Below, piece by piece: positions 1 to 8,211 of a DNA stretch of 64,000 nt (position 1 is its first letter; the number at the start of each line of letters is the position of its first letter). Below the pieces are notes generated by a model that did not search any database, had not been told where the DNA came from, and was given only the letters and a program-made list of their open reading frames with translations. The position numbers and the translations under genes were made by a program. This DNA comes from Halopenitus salinus (GTDB lineage Archaea > Halobacteriota > Halobacteria > Halobacteriales > Haloferacaceae), in assembly GCF_042662125.1 (NCBI RefSeq), contig NZ_JBHSXL010000003.1, forward strand, positions 372,001 to 436,000, written 5' to 3'.

Positions 1-2
1 AA

Positions 3-404
3 ACGGCCGTTTTCGACGATCGTGAAGTACAGGTCTTCGACGTCTCCGCTGCCGGCGTTCGGGAGGCGGCCGTCGCCGCCGACTGCGGCTACCTCGTCGA
101 GGTCGACGACCGACCCGTCGGGCTGGCGATCGCCCACCCCGACCGCGACGGGTCGGCGGCGGAGCTTCTGGCGTTGTGGGTCCACCCCGACCACGTGGAG
201 ACGAACGTCGACGGGCGACTCCTCGAGCGCGTCGCCCGCGACCTCGCGCGCGAGGGCGTGGAGACGCTCCGCGTGTCCGTTCCGACCGAGGAGCCCGCCG
301 CGACGGAGTTCTACAGGGCCAACGGGTTCGAGCCCGAGGACACCCGCCGCGGACACGGCGGCGAGGAGATACGCTTGAGCGCCCCCCTCGATCGCTGGCT
401 GTGA
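3..404 (+). CDS. GNAT-family N-acetyltransferase, 5' end outside the window
   Basis: The reading frame is open from the first bases, so the N-terminus is missing and 133 codons are seen. The C-terminal half has the GNAT pattern: a central strand LLALWVHPDH, then a helix GRLLERVARDLAREGV (acetyl-CoA pyrophosphate region), then TEFYRANGFEPE, the usual GNAT end motif. GNAT enzymes move acetyl from acetyl-CoA to an amine; the substrate cannot be told. Its TGA overlaps the GTG of the next gene by 4 nt (GTGA), so the two are probably cotranscribed. The family call is firm; the specific role is unknown. Confidence 0.8.
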   Translation, partial: TAVFDDREVQVFDVSAAGVREAAVAADCGYLVEVDDRPVGLAIAHPDRDGSAAELLALWVHPDHVETNVDGRLLERVARDLAREGVETLRVSVPTEEPAATEFYRANGFEPEDTRRGHGGEEIRLSAPLDRWL

Positions 405-1042
405 CCCGTTCTCGACGGAGCGGATCGGCGGGGATCCACGGCGTCGGCGACGTTCGATTCTTCGACCGGCTCGCGCGCCTGTACGACCTGGTGATGCCCG
501 CCGCGGATCCGGTCGGCCTCTCGGACGCCTTCGATCTCGCGAACGTCCCGGTCCGGCGCGTCCTCGACGTGGCCGGCGGGTCGGGTCGCGCGTCGCTGGC
601 GATCGCGAACCGTCCCGACGTCGAGCGTTCGATCGTCGTCGACGTGTCGGCGGGGATGTTGGATCGCGCCTTCGATCGCGGGCTGGCGGCGATCCGGGGG
701 GACGCGCGGGAACTGCCCGTCGGGTCGGACGCGGTCGACGCCGCGATGATCGTCGACGCCCTCCATCACGTTCCGGACCGGGACGCGGCCCTCGCGGAGA
801 TGTACCGCGCCATCAGGCCCGGCGGCGTGGCCGTGATACGCGAGTTCGATCCGAGCCATCCGCTCGGCCGGCTTCTCGCGGTCGGCGAGTCGGTCCTCGG
901 GATGGGATCGACGTTCGTCGCGCGCGACGAGCTCCTGGCGGCCCTCAAGGCGTCCGGCTTCGATCCGGTCCTGCTCGAGGAGGGGTTCGTCTACACCGCC
1001 GTCGGCCGGGTTCCGACGGACGTCGACGACACCGACGCGTGA
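401..1042 (+). CDS. Class I SAM-dependent methyltransferase (UbiE/MenG-like)
   Basis: About 213 aa. Residues 55-62 (LDVAGGSG) are the glycine-rich SAM motif I. An acidic residue follows the next strand (VVDVS), and VDALHHVPDRDAALAEM then RPGGVAVIREF match motifs II and III of the UbiE/methyltransferase-11 family. The GTG start is chosen because it overlaps the stop of the GNAT gene and leaves a normal-length enzyme; longer in-frame extensions would run through the GNAT gene. Such proteins methylate quinones or other small molecules; the substrate is not evident from the neighbours. Confidence 0.85.
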   Translation: MTRSRRSGSAGIHGVGDVRFFDRLARLYDLVMPAADPVGLSDAFDLANVPVRRVLDVAGGSGRASLAIANRPDVERSIVVDVSAGMLDRAFDRGLAAIRGDARELPVGSDAVDAAMIVDALHHVPDRDAALAEMYRAIRPGGVAVIREFDPSHPLGRLLAVGESVLGMGSTFVARDELLAALKASGFDPVLLEEGFVYTAVGRVPTDVDDTDA

Positions 1043-1152
1043 GACGACGTCGAGCGACGATCGCCGATACCAGGGGAGGGGTTCCGCGCCACACGAAACG
1101 AGTGGCGTCACGAATCGCACGAAACAAGGGGCGTCCCGACACAACTCCGTGT

Positions 1153-1566
1153 ATGCCCGAAGACGGCTTCCTGTCGAGGCGTCTCGACCGCGGCGCGCTG
1201 CCGCTTGCGGTCGGGGACGTCCTCGCGATCCTGGTCGTGTTGTCGATCGGCGCCTCGAGCCACCACGAGACCGCGTTCCTGCTCGAGAACCCCCTCTATC
1301 TGGCCGGGATATACGCGCCGTTTCTGATCGGCTGGGCGATCGCGGCGCCGCCGATCGGAGCGTACTCGCCGGGGGCAGTCGAGTCCGCGAAGGCCTCCGT
1401 CCCGCTCGCGATCCGGTCGTGGGTTCCGGCGGCCCTGATCGGCGTCGGACTGCGGTGGGTCGGACTCTTTCACGGCGGCGCCGAACCGGTCTTCGTCCTC
1501 GTGATGGTGGTGACCGGCTCCGTGGCGATCGGGGTCTGGCGGGCCGTCTACTTCCGAGTGCGGTGA
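1153..1566 (+). CDS. DUF3054 family membrane protein
   Basis: 137 aa with about four hydrophobic segments: around residues 14-30 (ALPLAVGDVLAILVVLSIGA), 45-62 (YLAGIYAPFLIGWAIAA), 85-100 and 113-130. Length and layout match the DUF3054 family of small actinobacterial and haloarchaeal membrane proteins of unknown function. The ATG after the AT-poor leader gives the family's usual N-terminus; an upstream in-frame extension is Arg-rich and unlikely to be translated. Function unknown. Confidence 0.8.
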   Translation: MPEDGFLSRRLDRGALPLAVGDVLAILVVLSIGASSHHETAFLLENPLYLAGIYAPFLIGWAIAAPPIGAYSPGAVESAKASVPLAIRSWVPAALIGVGLRWVGLFHGGAEPVFVLVMVVTGSVAIGVWRAVYFRVR

Positions 1567-1701
1567 AATCGGTTGACAAAAAGGCCGAATCGAACACGTT
1601 CCGCTATTTATAAGGAATCGGTCGAATACGTTCGCCCGCCTTCCAGCGGGCCGAGAACGCGCGACCGCCCTATGTAGTGACGCTCCCTCCGTCAATACGT
1701 G

Positions 1702-2859
1702 ATGAGAGATCGGATCGGCGCACCCGGAACGGCGGTATCACGACGTGAGTTCCTCGCGATCACCGGAAGCACGGGCGCGGCGTCGCTCGCGGGGTGTCAG
1801 GCGCCGGTGAACCGAGTCGGCGCGGGCGCGGACGACGCCGCCGGTGCCGACGGGCGCGAGCAGGTCGACGAGGAGCTGCCGCGGACGAGCCCGCCCGAGG
1901 TCGTCAACGCCGACGAGCAGGGCGGCTCCGTGACGCTCAGGACGCAGCCGGCGGTCCACGAGGCGCATCCGCTGGAGACGATGGGCGGCCCGGTGCGACT
2001 GCCGCGGGTCTGGGCGTTCCAGGCCGCCGGCGGCGAACCGAGCGTCCCGGGACCCATCATTCGGACCACGTAGGGCGAGGACGTCGAGGTCACGCTCGAC
2101 AACGTCGACGGGCACCTGCCGCACACCGTCCACTTCCACGGCTCGCGCAAGGCCTGGAAGGACGACGGGGTGCCGACGACGACCGGGATCACCGTCGATC
2201 CGGGCGAGGAGCACACCTACACCATCCCGGCGAACGTGCCCGGGACGCATCTGTATCACTGCCACTTCCAGACCCAGCGGCACATCGACATGGGGATGTA
2301 CGGGATCTTCCGCGTTGACCCGGCCGGCTACGAGGAGGCCGACCGGGAGTACTTCCTGTCGGTGAAGGACTGGGACTCCCGGCTCAACCGGATGATGGCC
2401 GGCGAGGACGTCTCCTACAGCCCGCGAAACCGGAATCCGGACGTCTTCACCGTGAACGGCAAGGTCGCGCCGCGAACGCTCCACCCCGAGGACGGCTCGC
2501 CGATGATCGTCGAGCACGGTGACACCGTTCGGATCCACTGGGTCAACGCCGGCTACATGAACCACCCGCTGCACGTCCACAACCACCGGTTCACCCGGAT
2601 CGAAAAGGACGGCGGAACGATCCCCGAGGCGGCCCGATACGAGATGGATGTCTGCGACGTCGCGCCCGCGGAGCGGCACACGGTCGAGTTCACCGCCGAC
2701 GCCGACCCCGGCATCTACCCGATGCACTGTCACAAGGTCGATCACGTCATGAACGGGACCGTCTACCCGGGCGGGATGCTCTCCGCGGTCGTCTATCGCG
2801 AGGCGATGGGGACGGACGTCTTCGCCGACCTGATGGAGTACGCCGGCTACGAGGGGTGA
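1702..2859 (+). pseudogene. Tat-exported two-domain multicopper oxidase, interrupted by an in-frame TAG
   Basis: The product would be about 385 aa. An N-terminal twin-arginine signal (SRREFLAITGS) ends in a lipobox-like LAGC, so the intact enzyme would be an exported lipoprotein. Copper sites are complete: HTVHFHG and HLYHCHF in the first cupredoxin domain, HPLHVHNH and MHCHKVDH in the second, the pattern of two-domain laccase-type oxidases. Codon 124 (bases 2071-2073) is TAG in the context RTT-stop-GEDVEV, where one G-to-T change from GAG would give it; the frame then continues intact for over 260 codons. The cause is a recent nonsense mutation or a base-call error. A TATTTATA box lies at 1605-1612 and a second weak one near 1670. 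ATG is preferred over the GTG directly before it. Confidence 0.85.
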
Positions 2860-2893
2860 CTCGGTCCTCGACCGTGCGTCGATCCTCCCGCGC

Positions 2894-4216
2894 TCACGGA
2901 CGGGCGTTCTTGCGACCCAGATACAGCCCGGTCGCGGCGCCGACGGTCGCGAACCCGGCCAGCGTGAGGAACAGGGCCGGCTCCGAGAGATACTCGAGGA
3001 TCACGCCGGCGACCGTGCCGCCGAGCGCGCCGACGCCGAAGACGCCGAGGTAGGTGTACCCGTACGAGAGTCCGCGGGTTCCGGCGGGCGTGTACTCCGC
3101 GACCGTCGCCTGATAGAGCGGCTGGACGACGAACAGGAACATGCCCATGAACACGCCGACGACCGCCAGCGGGCCGAGCCCCAGCGAGGCCGCCGGTAGG
3201 AACACGAGCGCGAGGACCGCGAGCCCGCTGAATCCCGCCGCGAGCCCGTATTCGACGGGGAAGCGGTCGGTGAGCTTGCCGCCGACGTACTGGCCGACGA
3301 CCCCGACGAGCAACAGTCCCGAGTAGAAGTAATCGCCCGGCGCGAGCGTCTCGCCGCCCGACGCCTGAACGCCGAGGAGGGACCGAAGCGCCTCCGGGAC
3401 CAGGGACGCGACCGGGATCGGATCGAAGCCCTCGATCCGGCCGAGCAGCTCCGGCAGGAAGGTGAGGAAGCCGCGGTAGAACAGCCCCGAGCACATCACG
3501 ACGAGGAAGACGAGCGCGAAGCTTCCGGCGAAGAGCGTGCGGGACTCGGCGACGAACTCGCCGAGCGAGTCGACGCCGGCGTCGGCCTTCGAGTCCCCGC
3601 CGTCGCCGGCGGCCGAATCGGAATCGACCGCGGCCTGCGGGTCGATGTCCGCGCGGGAGGCGTAGAGGGCCGCGATCACGGCCGGGACGGCGAGCACGGC
3701 GGCCACGGTCCGCCACTCCAAGAAGAGCAGCGACGTGGCGGCCACGAGCGGTCCGACCCCGATCCCAACGTTCCCGGCGATCCCGTGGTAGGCGAACCCG
3801 GTTCCGCGGTCGGCGACGCCCTTCGAGATCAACGACAGTCCGGCCGGGTGATAGACGGACGCGGAGACGCCCCAGAGCACGAGCGCGAGGGTGATGGCCG
3901 TCACGCCCGGCGCGACCGCCAACAGCGCGAACGATCCGGCCATTCCGAGCAGACAGACGGTTATCAGTCGCCGAGAGCCGAGGCGATCGACGAGGATCCC
4001 GCCGGGGAGCGCCCCGAGACCGAACAGGCCGTACCCGGCGGTGACGACGACGCCGAGCGTGGCGGTCGTCACCTCGAGGGTGACGATTCCGAGATCGATG
4101 GTCGAGAACTCGAGCAGCCACAGCGCCACGAAGATGGGGATCGACAGCTCGTAGGTGTGGACCATCCCGTGTGCCACCATGACCAGCGCGGTGATGGCGC
4201 GATCGTTCGTGTTCAC
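2894..4216 (-). CDS. MFS transporter (fosmidomycin-resistance-like)
   Basis: 440 aa with about 12 hydrophobic segments and an MFS motif A-like loop (GGILVDRLGSRRLI) after the second helix pair. The VYHPAGLSLIS segment recalls the Fsr/CynX-like branch of the major facilitator superfamily, which exports small molecules. A hydrophilic central loop rich in Asp and Ala separates the two six-helix halves. It starts with GTG; on the coding strand a GTTAAACT box lies about 30 nt upstream, which fits leaderless transcription. It converges with the broken copper oxidase gene, 34 nt away. Substrate unknown. Confidence 0.85.
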   Translation of the reverse strand: MNTNDRAITALVMVAHGMVHTYELSIPIFVALWLLEFSTIDLGIVTLEVTTATLGVVVTAGYGLFGLGALPGGILVDRLGSRRLITVCLLGMAGSFALLAVAPGVTAITLALVLWGVSASVYHPAGLSLISKGVADRGTGFAYHGIAGNVGIGVGPLVAATSLLFLEWRTVAAVLAVPAVIAALYASRADIDPQAAVDSDSAAGDGGDSKADAGVDSLGEFVAESRTLFAGSFALVFLVVMCSGLFYRGFLTFLPELLGRIEGFDPIPVASLVPEALRSLLGVQASGGETLAPGDYFYSGLLLVGVVGQYVGGKLTDRFPVEYGLAAGFSGLAVLALVFLPAASLGLGPLAVVGVFMGMFLFVVQPLYQATVAEYTPAGTRGLSYGYTYLGVFGVGALGGTVAGVILEYLSEPALFLTLAGFATVGAATGLYLGRKNARP

Positions 4217-4359
4217 TACAGCCGTGTGTGACTCGCGGCGAGTTTAACGGTTCGATCGATCACGCCCCTCGGTGGTGGCCGACCATGCTCATCGGCAGTG
4301 ATCGAACACGCGCTTCGGTGGTGATCGAGCGATTGTGTGGATGGCTGCCCGATCGAGCG

Positions 4360-4405
4360 CGTACTGGGAATCACGTTTCAACCGTACTGGAAATCGCGTT
4401 TCAAC
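4360..4405. repeat. Two tandem 23-bp direct repeats in a gene-free spacer
   Basis: Two adjacent 23-bp units run from 4360-4382 and 4383-4405, beginning cgtactgg and ending cgtttcaac. They differ at two positions only. They lie in the 320-bp gene-free stretch between the MFS start and the next small membrane gene, which otherwise holds the outward MFS promoter and repeated ggtgatcga-like words. They could be operator half-sites or a slippage product; no coding is seen here. Confidence 0.75.
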
Positions 4406-4499
4406 GTCGCTAACGCGTGTATTCGCGCCTTCGATCGTTCATAAGTTATGAGAAACCATCAGGAATGGATCGGAATAGTGATTCCATACCCATGGGAAA

Positions 4500-4510
4500 C
4501 AATTATATAC
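4500..4510 (+). promoter_or_regulatory. TATA box for the small membrane-protein gene at 4537
   Basis: An AT-rich core caattatatac lies about 27-36 nt before the ATG at 4537, the right distance for a leaderless haloarchaeal transcript. This spacing is the main reason for choosing that ATG rather than the in-frame ATGs upstream at 4489 and 4513. Confidence 0.55.
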
Positions 4511-4536
4511 CCATGTCTCATACTATAGAGTATATT

Positions 4537-4788
4537 ATGACTGGATACTACGACTACGTTCTCGGACTCATTCCGGCCGCGCTCATCGGCATCACCGCTG
4601 CGTTGACGATCGTCGGACTCCCCCTCGTCTCGGCCGTTCCCGTCGGCGCGACCGTCGCCATCGGCCTCATGGGCCACGCGATGTTCGTGAACGGTCCGGT
4701 CGCCGGAACTCCGTCGGTTCGCGCGGGCGGGTCGAACACGACCGGACCCGCCGTCACGTCCCAGCCCGGCCCGACGAACGCCGACTGA
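4537..4788 (+). CDS. Small haloarchaeal membrane protein
   Basis: About 83 aa: a short N-terminus (MTGYYDYVLG), two hydrophobic helices at about residues 8-30 and 34-54, then a Gly/Ser/Thr/Pro-rich tail. Such short two-helix proteins are common and uncharacterised in haloarchaea. The start is set by a TATA box about 30 nt upstream; alternative in-frame ATGs would add AT-rich upstream sequence that looks like promoter rather than protein. Function unknown. Confidence 0.65.
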   Translation: MTGYYDYVLGLIPAALIGITAALTIVGLPLVSAVPVGATVAIGLMGHAMFVNGPVAGTPSVRAGGSNTTGPAVTSQPGPTNAD

Positions 4789-4843
4789 ATCCGGTTCGGA
4801 TCTCTTCGACCTTCCTTCCGCTTCTCCGCTCGTCGACTCCGAT

Positions 4844-4919
4844 CTCGTTTCCCGTTCCCGACCTCGTTTTCCGTCTCCAACCTCGTTGTTCGTTCCCGAC
4901 CTCGTTTCCCGCTCCGAGC
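4844..4919. repeat. Four tandem copies of a 19-bp pyrimidine-rich repeat
   Basis: Units start at 4844, 4863, 4882 and 4901. Each begins ctcgtt and three end in c-a/g-a-c; the last is degenerate. The array lies between the convergent small membrane-protein gene and pelA, about 60 nt past the pelA stop. On the plus strand it is T/C-rich, so it could act as a transcription terminator for the membrane-protein gene. There are no spacers, so it is not CRISPR. Confidence 0.75.
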
Positions 4920-4981
4920 CGATCACCGTTCCAGGAAGGCGCTCGACTGTACGAGCACGGATCTCGATGGAGAGGGGGCGG

Positions 4982-6049
4982 TCACTGCAGCCGATATCGA
5001 AGCAGCGCGGCGATCCCGCCAAGCGCCGCGAGCTGCTCGCCCGGCGCGAACTCCGAGGAGAGGACGACGACGTCGCCGCCCTGACGTTCCACCGATCGAA
5101 CCACCTCGTTGACGTCGATCTCCCAGTCGCCCTCGCCCTGCCGCTCGCGGCGGAGCCGATCGTCGACGACGAGCAGCGTCTCGACCGCGCCGAACTCGGC
5201 CGCCTCCGCGACGTCCTCGGGCCCGTAGGTCGCCTTCGTCCCCTCCGCCATTCGTTCGGTCAGCTCGTCTATGAGCTCCGCCTCCCTCGAGATCCGCGTC
5301 TCCCGTTGGACCTCGTCGACGGCGCCGCGTTTCAACACCTCGTGAACGCCGCGATCGCCGGCGCTCGATGTGTCGACGACCGTGATCGACGGCTCCAGGT
5401 CGGGAAACTCCTCGGAGAGGTAGTCGTTGGCGTCCCGCTTCGTGAACCCCGGTCCCGCCAGAATGACCGCGTCCGCGTCCAGGTGTGAAAGCGCCTCGCC
5501 GAGCTCCGCGAACAGCTCCGTGCGCGGGCGGGCGTACTCGCCCTTGCCCGTCGGGCGCGTGAAGGAGGCGTACTCCTCGGTGCCGTACTGCTGGACCGTG
5601 TGGACGTACGCCTCGCCCTCCTCGACGGTCGCGATGGCCACGTCGGGGTTCTCCGCGGCCTCGGTCGCCTCCTGAATGCGTTCGAGCTGGTCGGGTTTGA
5701 ACCGCTTTTCGATCGTCACCTCGTCGTGCTCCTCGACGTTCAGCGTGTGGTGTTGGCCGAGCTGGTCCTCGCGGGAGCACTCGGCGATCACCCCGCCCAC
5801 GCGGAGCCGGTTCGCGAAGCGCGCGAACTCCACCGTCTCCACCTCGATGGTCACGAACAGGTGTTCGCGCTGCCCGCCGGTGTCCCGCATCTCGTCGTCG
5901 TCGCGCTGGATGCGTCGGGTCGTGTCGCCCTCGATCCGGTCACCGGGCTCGAGGACGTGCGAGAGGTGCCAGAGGTCGTCGACGTTCTCCGGAACGAGGC
6001 CGATCCGCTCGCGGCCCTCCTCGCCCGGAGACCGATCGGTGATGCGCAT
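4982..6049 (-). CDS. pelA: Pelota, mRNA surveillance and ribosome rescue factor
   Basis: 355 aa, the normal length of archaeal Pelota (aPelota/Dom34). An N-terminal Sm-like domain (DLWHLSHVLEPGDRIEGDT) is followed by the eRF1 domain-2-like part (VAIATVEEGEAYVHTV) and the C-terminal domain with AVETLLVVDD and VLSSEFAPGEQLAALGGIAA. Pelota enters the A site of stalled ribosomes and, with aEF1A and ABCE1 in archaea, splits them. It lacks the GGQ motif of release factors, as expected. Translation starts at ATG. Its neighbours show no functional link. Confidence 0.95.
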   Translation of the reverse strand: MRITDRSPGEEGRERIGLVPENVDDLWHLSHVLEPGDRIEGDTTRRIQRDDDEMRDTGGQREHLFVTIEVETVEFARFANRLRVGGVIAECSREDQLGQHHTLNVEEHDEVTIEKRFKPDQLERIQEATEAAENPDVAIATVEEGEAYVHTVQQYGTEEYASFTRPTGKGEYARPRTELFAELGEALSHLDADAVILAGPGFTKRDANDYLSEEFPDLEPSITVVDTSSAGDRGVHEVLKRGAVDEVQRETRISREAELIDELTERMAEGTKATYGPEDVAEAAEFGAVETLLVVDDRLRRERQGEGDWEIDVNEVVRSVERQGGDVVVLSSEFAPGEQLAALGGIAALLRYRLQ

Positions 6050-6148
6050 ACCCGGCGTTCGGTCCCGGTCGTATCAACGCTTGGCTTCTCTCGGCGTACG
6101 TGTGCGACGATCCGGCCGTGGCCGGTATCCGTGACCGCACTCCCGAGG

Positions 6149-6168
6149 TTTATGTGCGATTCCGCACA
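6149..6168 (+). promoter_or_regulatory. TATA box with an adjacent inverted repeat before the AIR-synthase unit
   Basis: A tttatg TATA-like element is followed by an inverted repeat, tgtgcg-attc-cgcaca (6153-6168), that would overlap the initiation region. The ATG of a small frame at 6179 lies about 27 nt from the TATA box. The repeat is a candidate operator; no regulator can be assigned. Confidence 0.5.
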
Positions 6169-6178
6169 ACCGTCGCCC

Positions 6179-6319
6179 ATGTCCGAAGACGCCCCTTCCG
6201 TCGTCCCTCCCTCCGACGTCGTGTTCTCGTCCTGCCCCCTCGCCGTGGGGCCGCGAGAAGTACGGCTACCACGGGGAAGTCGAACACCACAGGGAGGGGA
6301 GATCGGCCGTGCCGGATGA
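6179..6319 (+). CDS. Possible 46-aa upstream peptide coupled to the AIR-synthase gene
   Basis: A short frame begins at the first ATG after the TATA box, at the distance expected for leaderless translation. It ends 11 nt inside the next gene, whose GTG has its own Shine-Dalgarno stretch within this frame. The peptide has one Cys-Pro and no recognisable domain. It may be a real leader peptide, the relic of an older start, or chance. It is listed because the promoter points to it; confidence is low. Confidence 0.3.
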   Translation: MSEDAPSVVPPSDVVFSSCPLAVGPREVRLPRGSRTPQGGEIGRAG

Positions 6320-7319
6320 CGGGAAGATCTCCCGGGGGTTCTTCGAGACACACGTCGCCTCCCGGCTCGGGGCCGACCGCGAGGACGTCGCGCTCGGTCC
6401 GAAACACGGCTGCGACTTCGGCGTCATCGACGCCGGGGGCGGAAGCGCGACCGTCCTCGCCACGGACCCGATCTCGATCCTCCCCGATCTCGGCTTCGAG
6501 CGCGCCGGACGGTTCGCCCTCCACATCGTGCTCTCCGACGTCGCCGTCTCCGGGATCCCGCCGAGCCACCTCTCCGTGGCCTTCGCGCTTCCCTCCGAAA
6601 TGGCGAACGAGGAGTTCGACCGCGTCTGGGGGGCGATCCACGGGGAGTGTCGACGCCTCGGGGTGGCGATCACGACCGGACACACCGCCCGCTATCCGGG
6701 GAGTGAATACCCCTGGGTCGGGGCGGCCACCGCGATCGGAGTCGGCGATCCGGACCGGATCGTCCGGCCGGACGGGACGCGCCCCGGCGATCGGATCGTC
6801 CTCACGAAGGGGCCGGCCGTCGAGGCCACCGGCCTCCTCGCCTCGCTTTTTCCCGACGCGATCGATCTTCCCGCCGAGACGGTCGCGACCGCCCAAGCGC
6901 GGCTGGATGAGGTCCGACTCGTCGGGGACGCCCTGGCGATCACGGAGCACGACGGCGTCCACGCGATGCACGACGCGACCGAGGGCGGGCTGCTCGGGGG
7001 GCTCCACGAGATGGCGGACTCGGCGGGCGTTCGCCTGCGGATCGACTCCGAGGCGGTGCCGTATCGCCCCGGCGTCGAGGCGACCTGTGAGGCCCTCGGG
7101 ATGGATCCGTGGCGTGCGACGACGGCGGGGACGCTGCTCCTCGCGGTCGACCCGGACGACGTCGATGGCGTCCTCGACTCCCTCCACGAGCGGGGGACGC
7201 CCGCCGCCGAGGTCGGCGTGGCACGCACGGGGTCGGGCGTCGAGGTCGACGGCGAGGAGACCTCGCCGCCCGACGGGGACGCCTCCTGGCCGGTGTACGC
7301 CCGGCTGTCGGGACGGTGA
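6309..7319 (+). CDS. AIR synthase-related protein (PurM/HypE/ThiL-like fold)
   Basis: 336 aa with the two-domain AIR-synthase layout. The N-terminal part has DFGVIDAG and LATDPISILPDLG, the latter comparable to the metal/ATP-binding TDP segment of PurM and HypE. The C-terminal part has GDRIVLTKGPAVEATGLLA and MHDATEGGLLGGLHEMA, matching the HypE/SelD-like DxTEGG motif. These enzymes act on phosphorylated small substrates with ATP; this subgroup has no assigned substrate and no hyp or pur genes are nearby. The GTG start is supported by ggagggga (6293-6300) at 8-nt spacing. Confidence 0.85.
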   Translation: MPDDGKISRGFFETHVASRLGADREDVALGPKHGCDFGVIDAGGGSATVLATDPISILPDLGFERAGRFALHIVLSDVAVSGIPPSHLSVAFALPSEMANEEFDRVWGAIHGECRRLGVAITTGHTARYPGSEYPWVGAATAIGVGDPDRIVRPDGTRPGDRIVLTKGPAVEATGLLASLFPDAIDLPAETVATAQARLDEVRLVGDALAITEHDGVHAMHDATEGGLLGGLHEMADSAGVRLRIDSEAVPYRPGVEATCEALGMDPWRATTAGTLLLAVDPDDVDGVLDSLHERGTPAAEVGVARTGSGVEVDGEETSPPDGDASWPVYARLSGR

Positions 7320-7466
7320 CCCCCGACAGTCAGCGATTCCCTCGCAGTCGTGCATCTCCCGGTCGGGGGTCGAGAGATCGCGTCCGCTCGCGGAACCCGA
7401 ACCGGTTCGGTCGCCGCGGCGAGCGGATCGGGAGGATTTAACCGACGGCGACGACACCCTCCGACC

Positions 7467-7844
7467 ATGGTGCGGGACCCGTCGTCGCGCGAGGAGGAGC
7501 CGGATCCACGGGACGTGTTGGCCGCGCTGAGCGACGACGCCGCAGCCGAGATCATCGCCGCGCTGGACGGGCCGAAGACCGCGAGCCAGATCTCCGAGGA
7601 GTGCGACATCCCGCTTTCGACCACCTATCGAAAGCTGGAACGGCTGACCGACGCCGACCTGCTGCGCGAGTCGACGGAGATACGCCGCGACGGACAGCAC
7701 ACGACCCGCTACAGCGTGGCGTTCGATTCGGTGACCGTCGAGCTCGACGAGGAGAACGAGCTCACCGTGGAGCTATCCCGACCGGAGCCCGCGAAGGACG
7801 AGCGGCTCGCCGCGCTCTGGTCGGAGGTCCGAGAGGAGACCTGA
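7467..7844 (+). CDS. Winged helix-turn-helix transcriptional regulator
   Basis: 125 aa. Residues about 15-70 form an ArsR-like winged helix: DVLAALSDDAAAEIIAAL, then TASQISEECDIPLSTTYRKL as the helix-turn-helix, then a basic wing (EIRRDGQHTTRYSV). The C-terminus is acidic. The ATG lies 26-31 nt from an atttaa TATA box at 7436-7441, so the message is probably leaderless. It stands before a small membrane protein, an arrangement common in haloarchaea (HTH with DUF7521), which suggests joint function. Confidence 0.85.
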   Translation: MVRDPSSREEEPDPRDVLAALSDDAAAEIIAALDGPKTASQISEECDIPLSTTYRKLERLTDADLLRESTEIRRDGQHTTRYSVAFDSVTVELDEENELTVELSRPEPAKDERLAALWSEVREET

Positions 7845-7920
7845 GAGACGAGGAACCACGACGAGACACACGAACGAGAGAGAAACGAACGAGAAACTGA
7901 CGAAATCGAGGACACGACAC

Positions 7921-8199
7921 ATGGTAATGTATATCGACCTGCTCATCATCGTCGCGAAGACCGCCATCCTACTGCTCGGTGGCAGCATCACCTACTACGC
8001 CACGCGCGCGTACAGACGGACCGGCGACCGGTCCCTTCGCGCGCTCGCGATCGGCTTCGGGTTCGTGACGGTCGGCGCGCTGTTGGGCGGGATCCTCGAT
8101 CAGGGGCTCAACTGGGACATCGCGATCGGGATCGCGATAAACAGCGTCCTCACGGCGTTCGGGTTCGGCGTGATCGTCTACTCGCTGTACATCGAGTGA
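7921..8199 (+). CDS. DUF7521-like small membrane protein
   Basis: 92 aa with three hydrophobic helices at about residues 5-28, 42-62 and 66-88, separated by a basic loop (RAYRRTGDRSLR). This fits the haloarchaeal DUF7521 group, usually encoded beside an HTH protein as here. The first of two nearby in-frame ATGs is used; the second is two codons later. The HTH partner may respond to this membrane protein, but the sequence does not show the signal. Confidence 0.75.
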   Translation: MVMYIDLLIIVAKTAILLLGGSITYYATRAYRRTGDRSLRALAIGFGFVTVGALLGGILDQGLNWDIAIGIAINSVLTAFGFGVIVYSLYIE

Positions 8200-8211
8200 C
8201 ACGACGGGCGG

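Noticed and set aside
311..1597. Long reverse-strand open frame (428 codons) over the methyltransferase and DUF3054 genes
   Set aside because: It is an Arg/Pro/Ser-rich shadow typical of GC-rich coding DNA read backwards, and the forward genes have clear domains.
2071..2073. Readthrough of the TAG as pyrrolysine
   Set aside because: No pyl genes are visible and typical haloarchaea lack the pathway; homologous enzymes would have Glu here. Mutation or base error is simpler.
4844..4919. CRISPR array
   Set aside because: Units are 19 bp and directly adjacent with no spacers, and there are no cas genes in the window.
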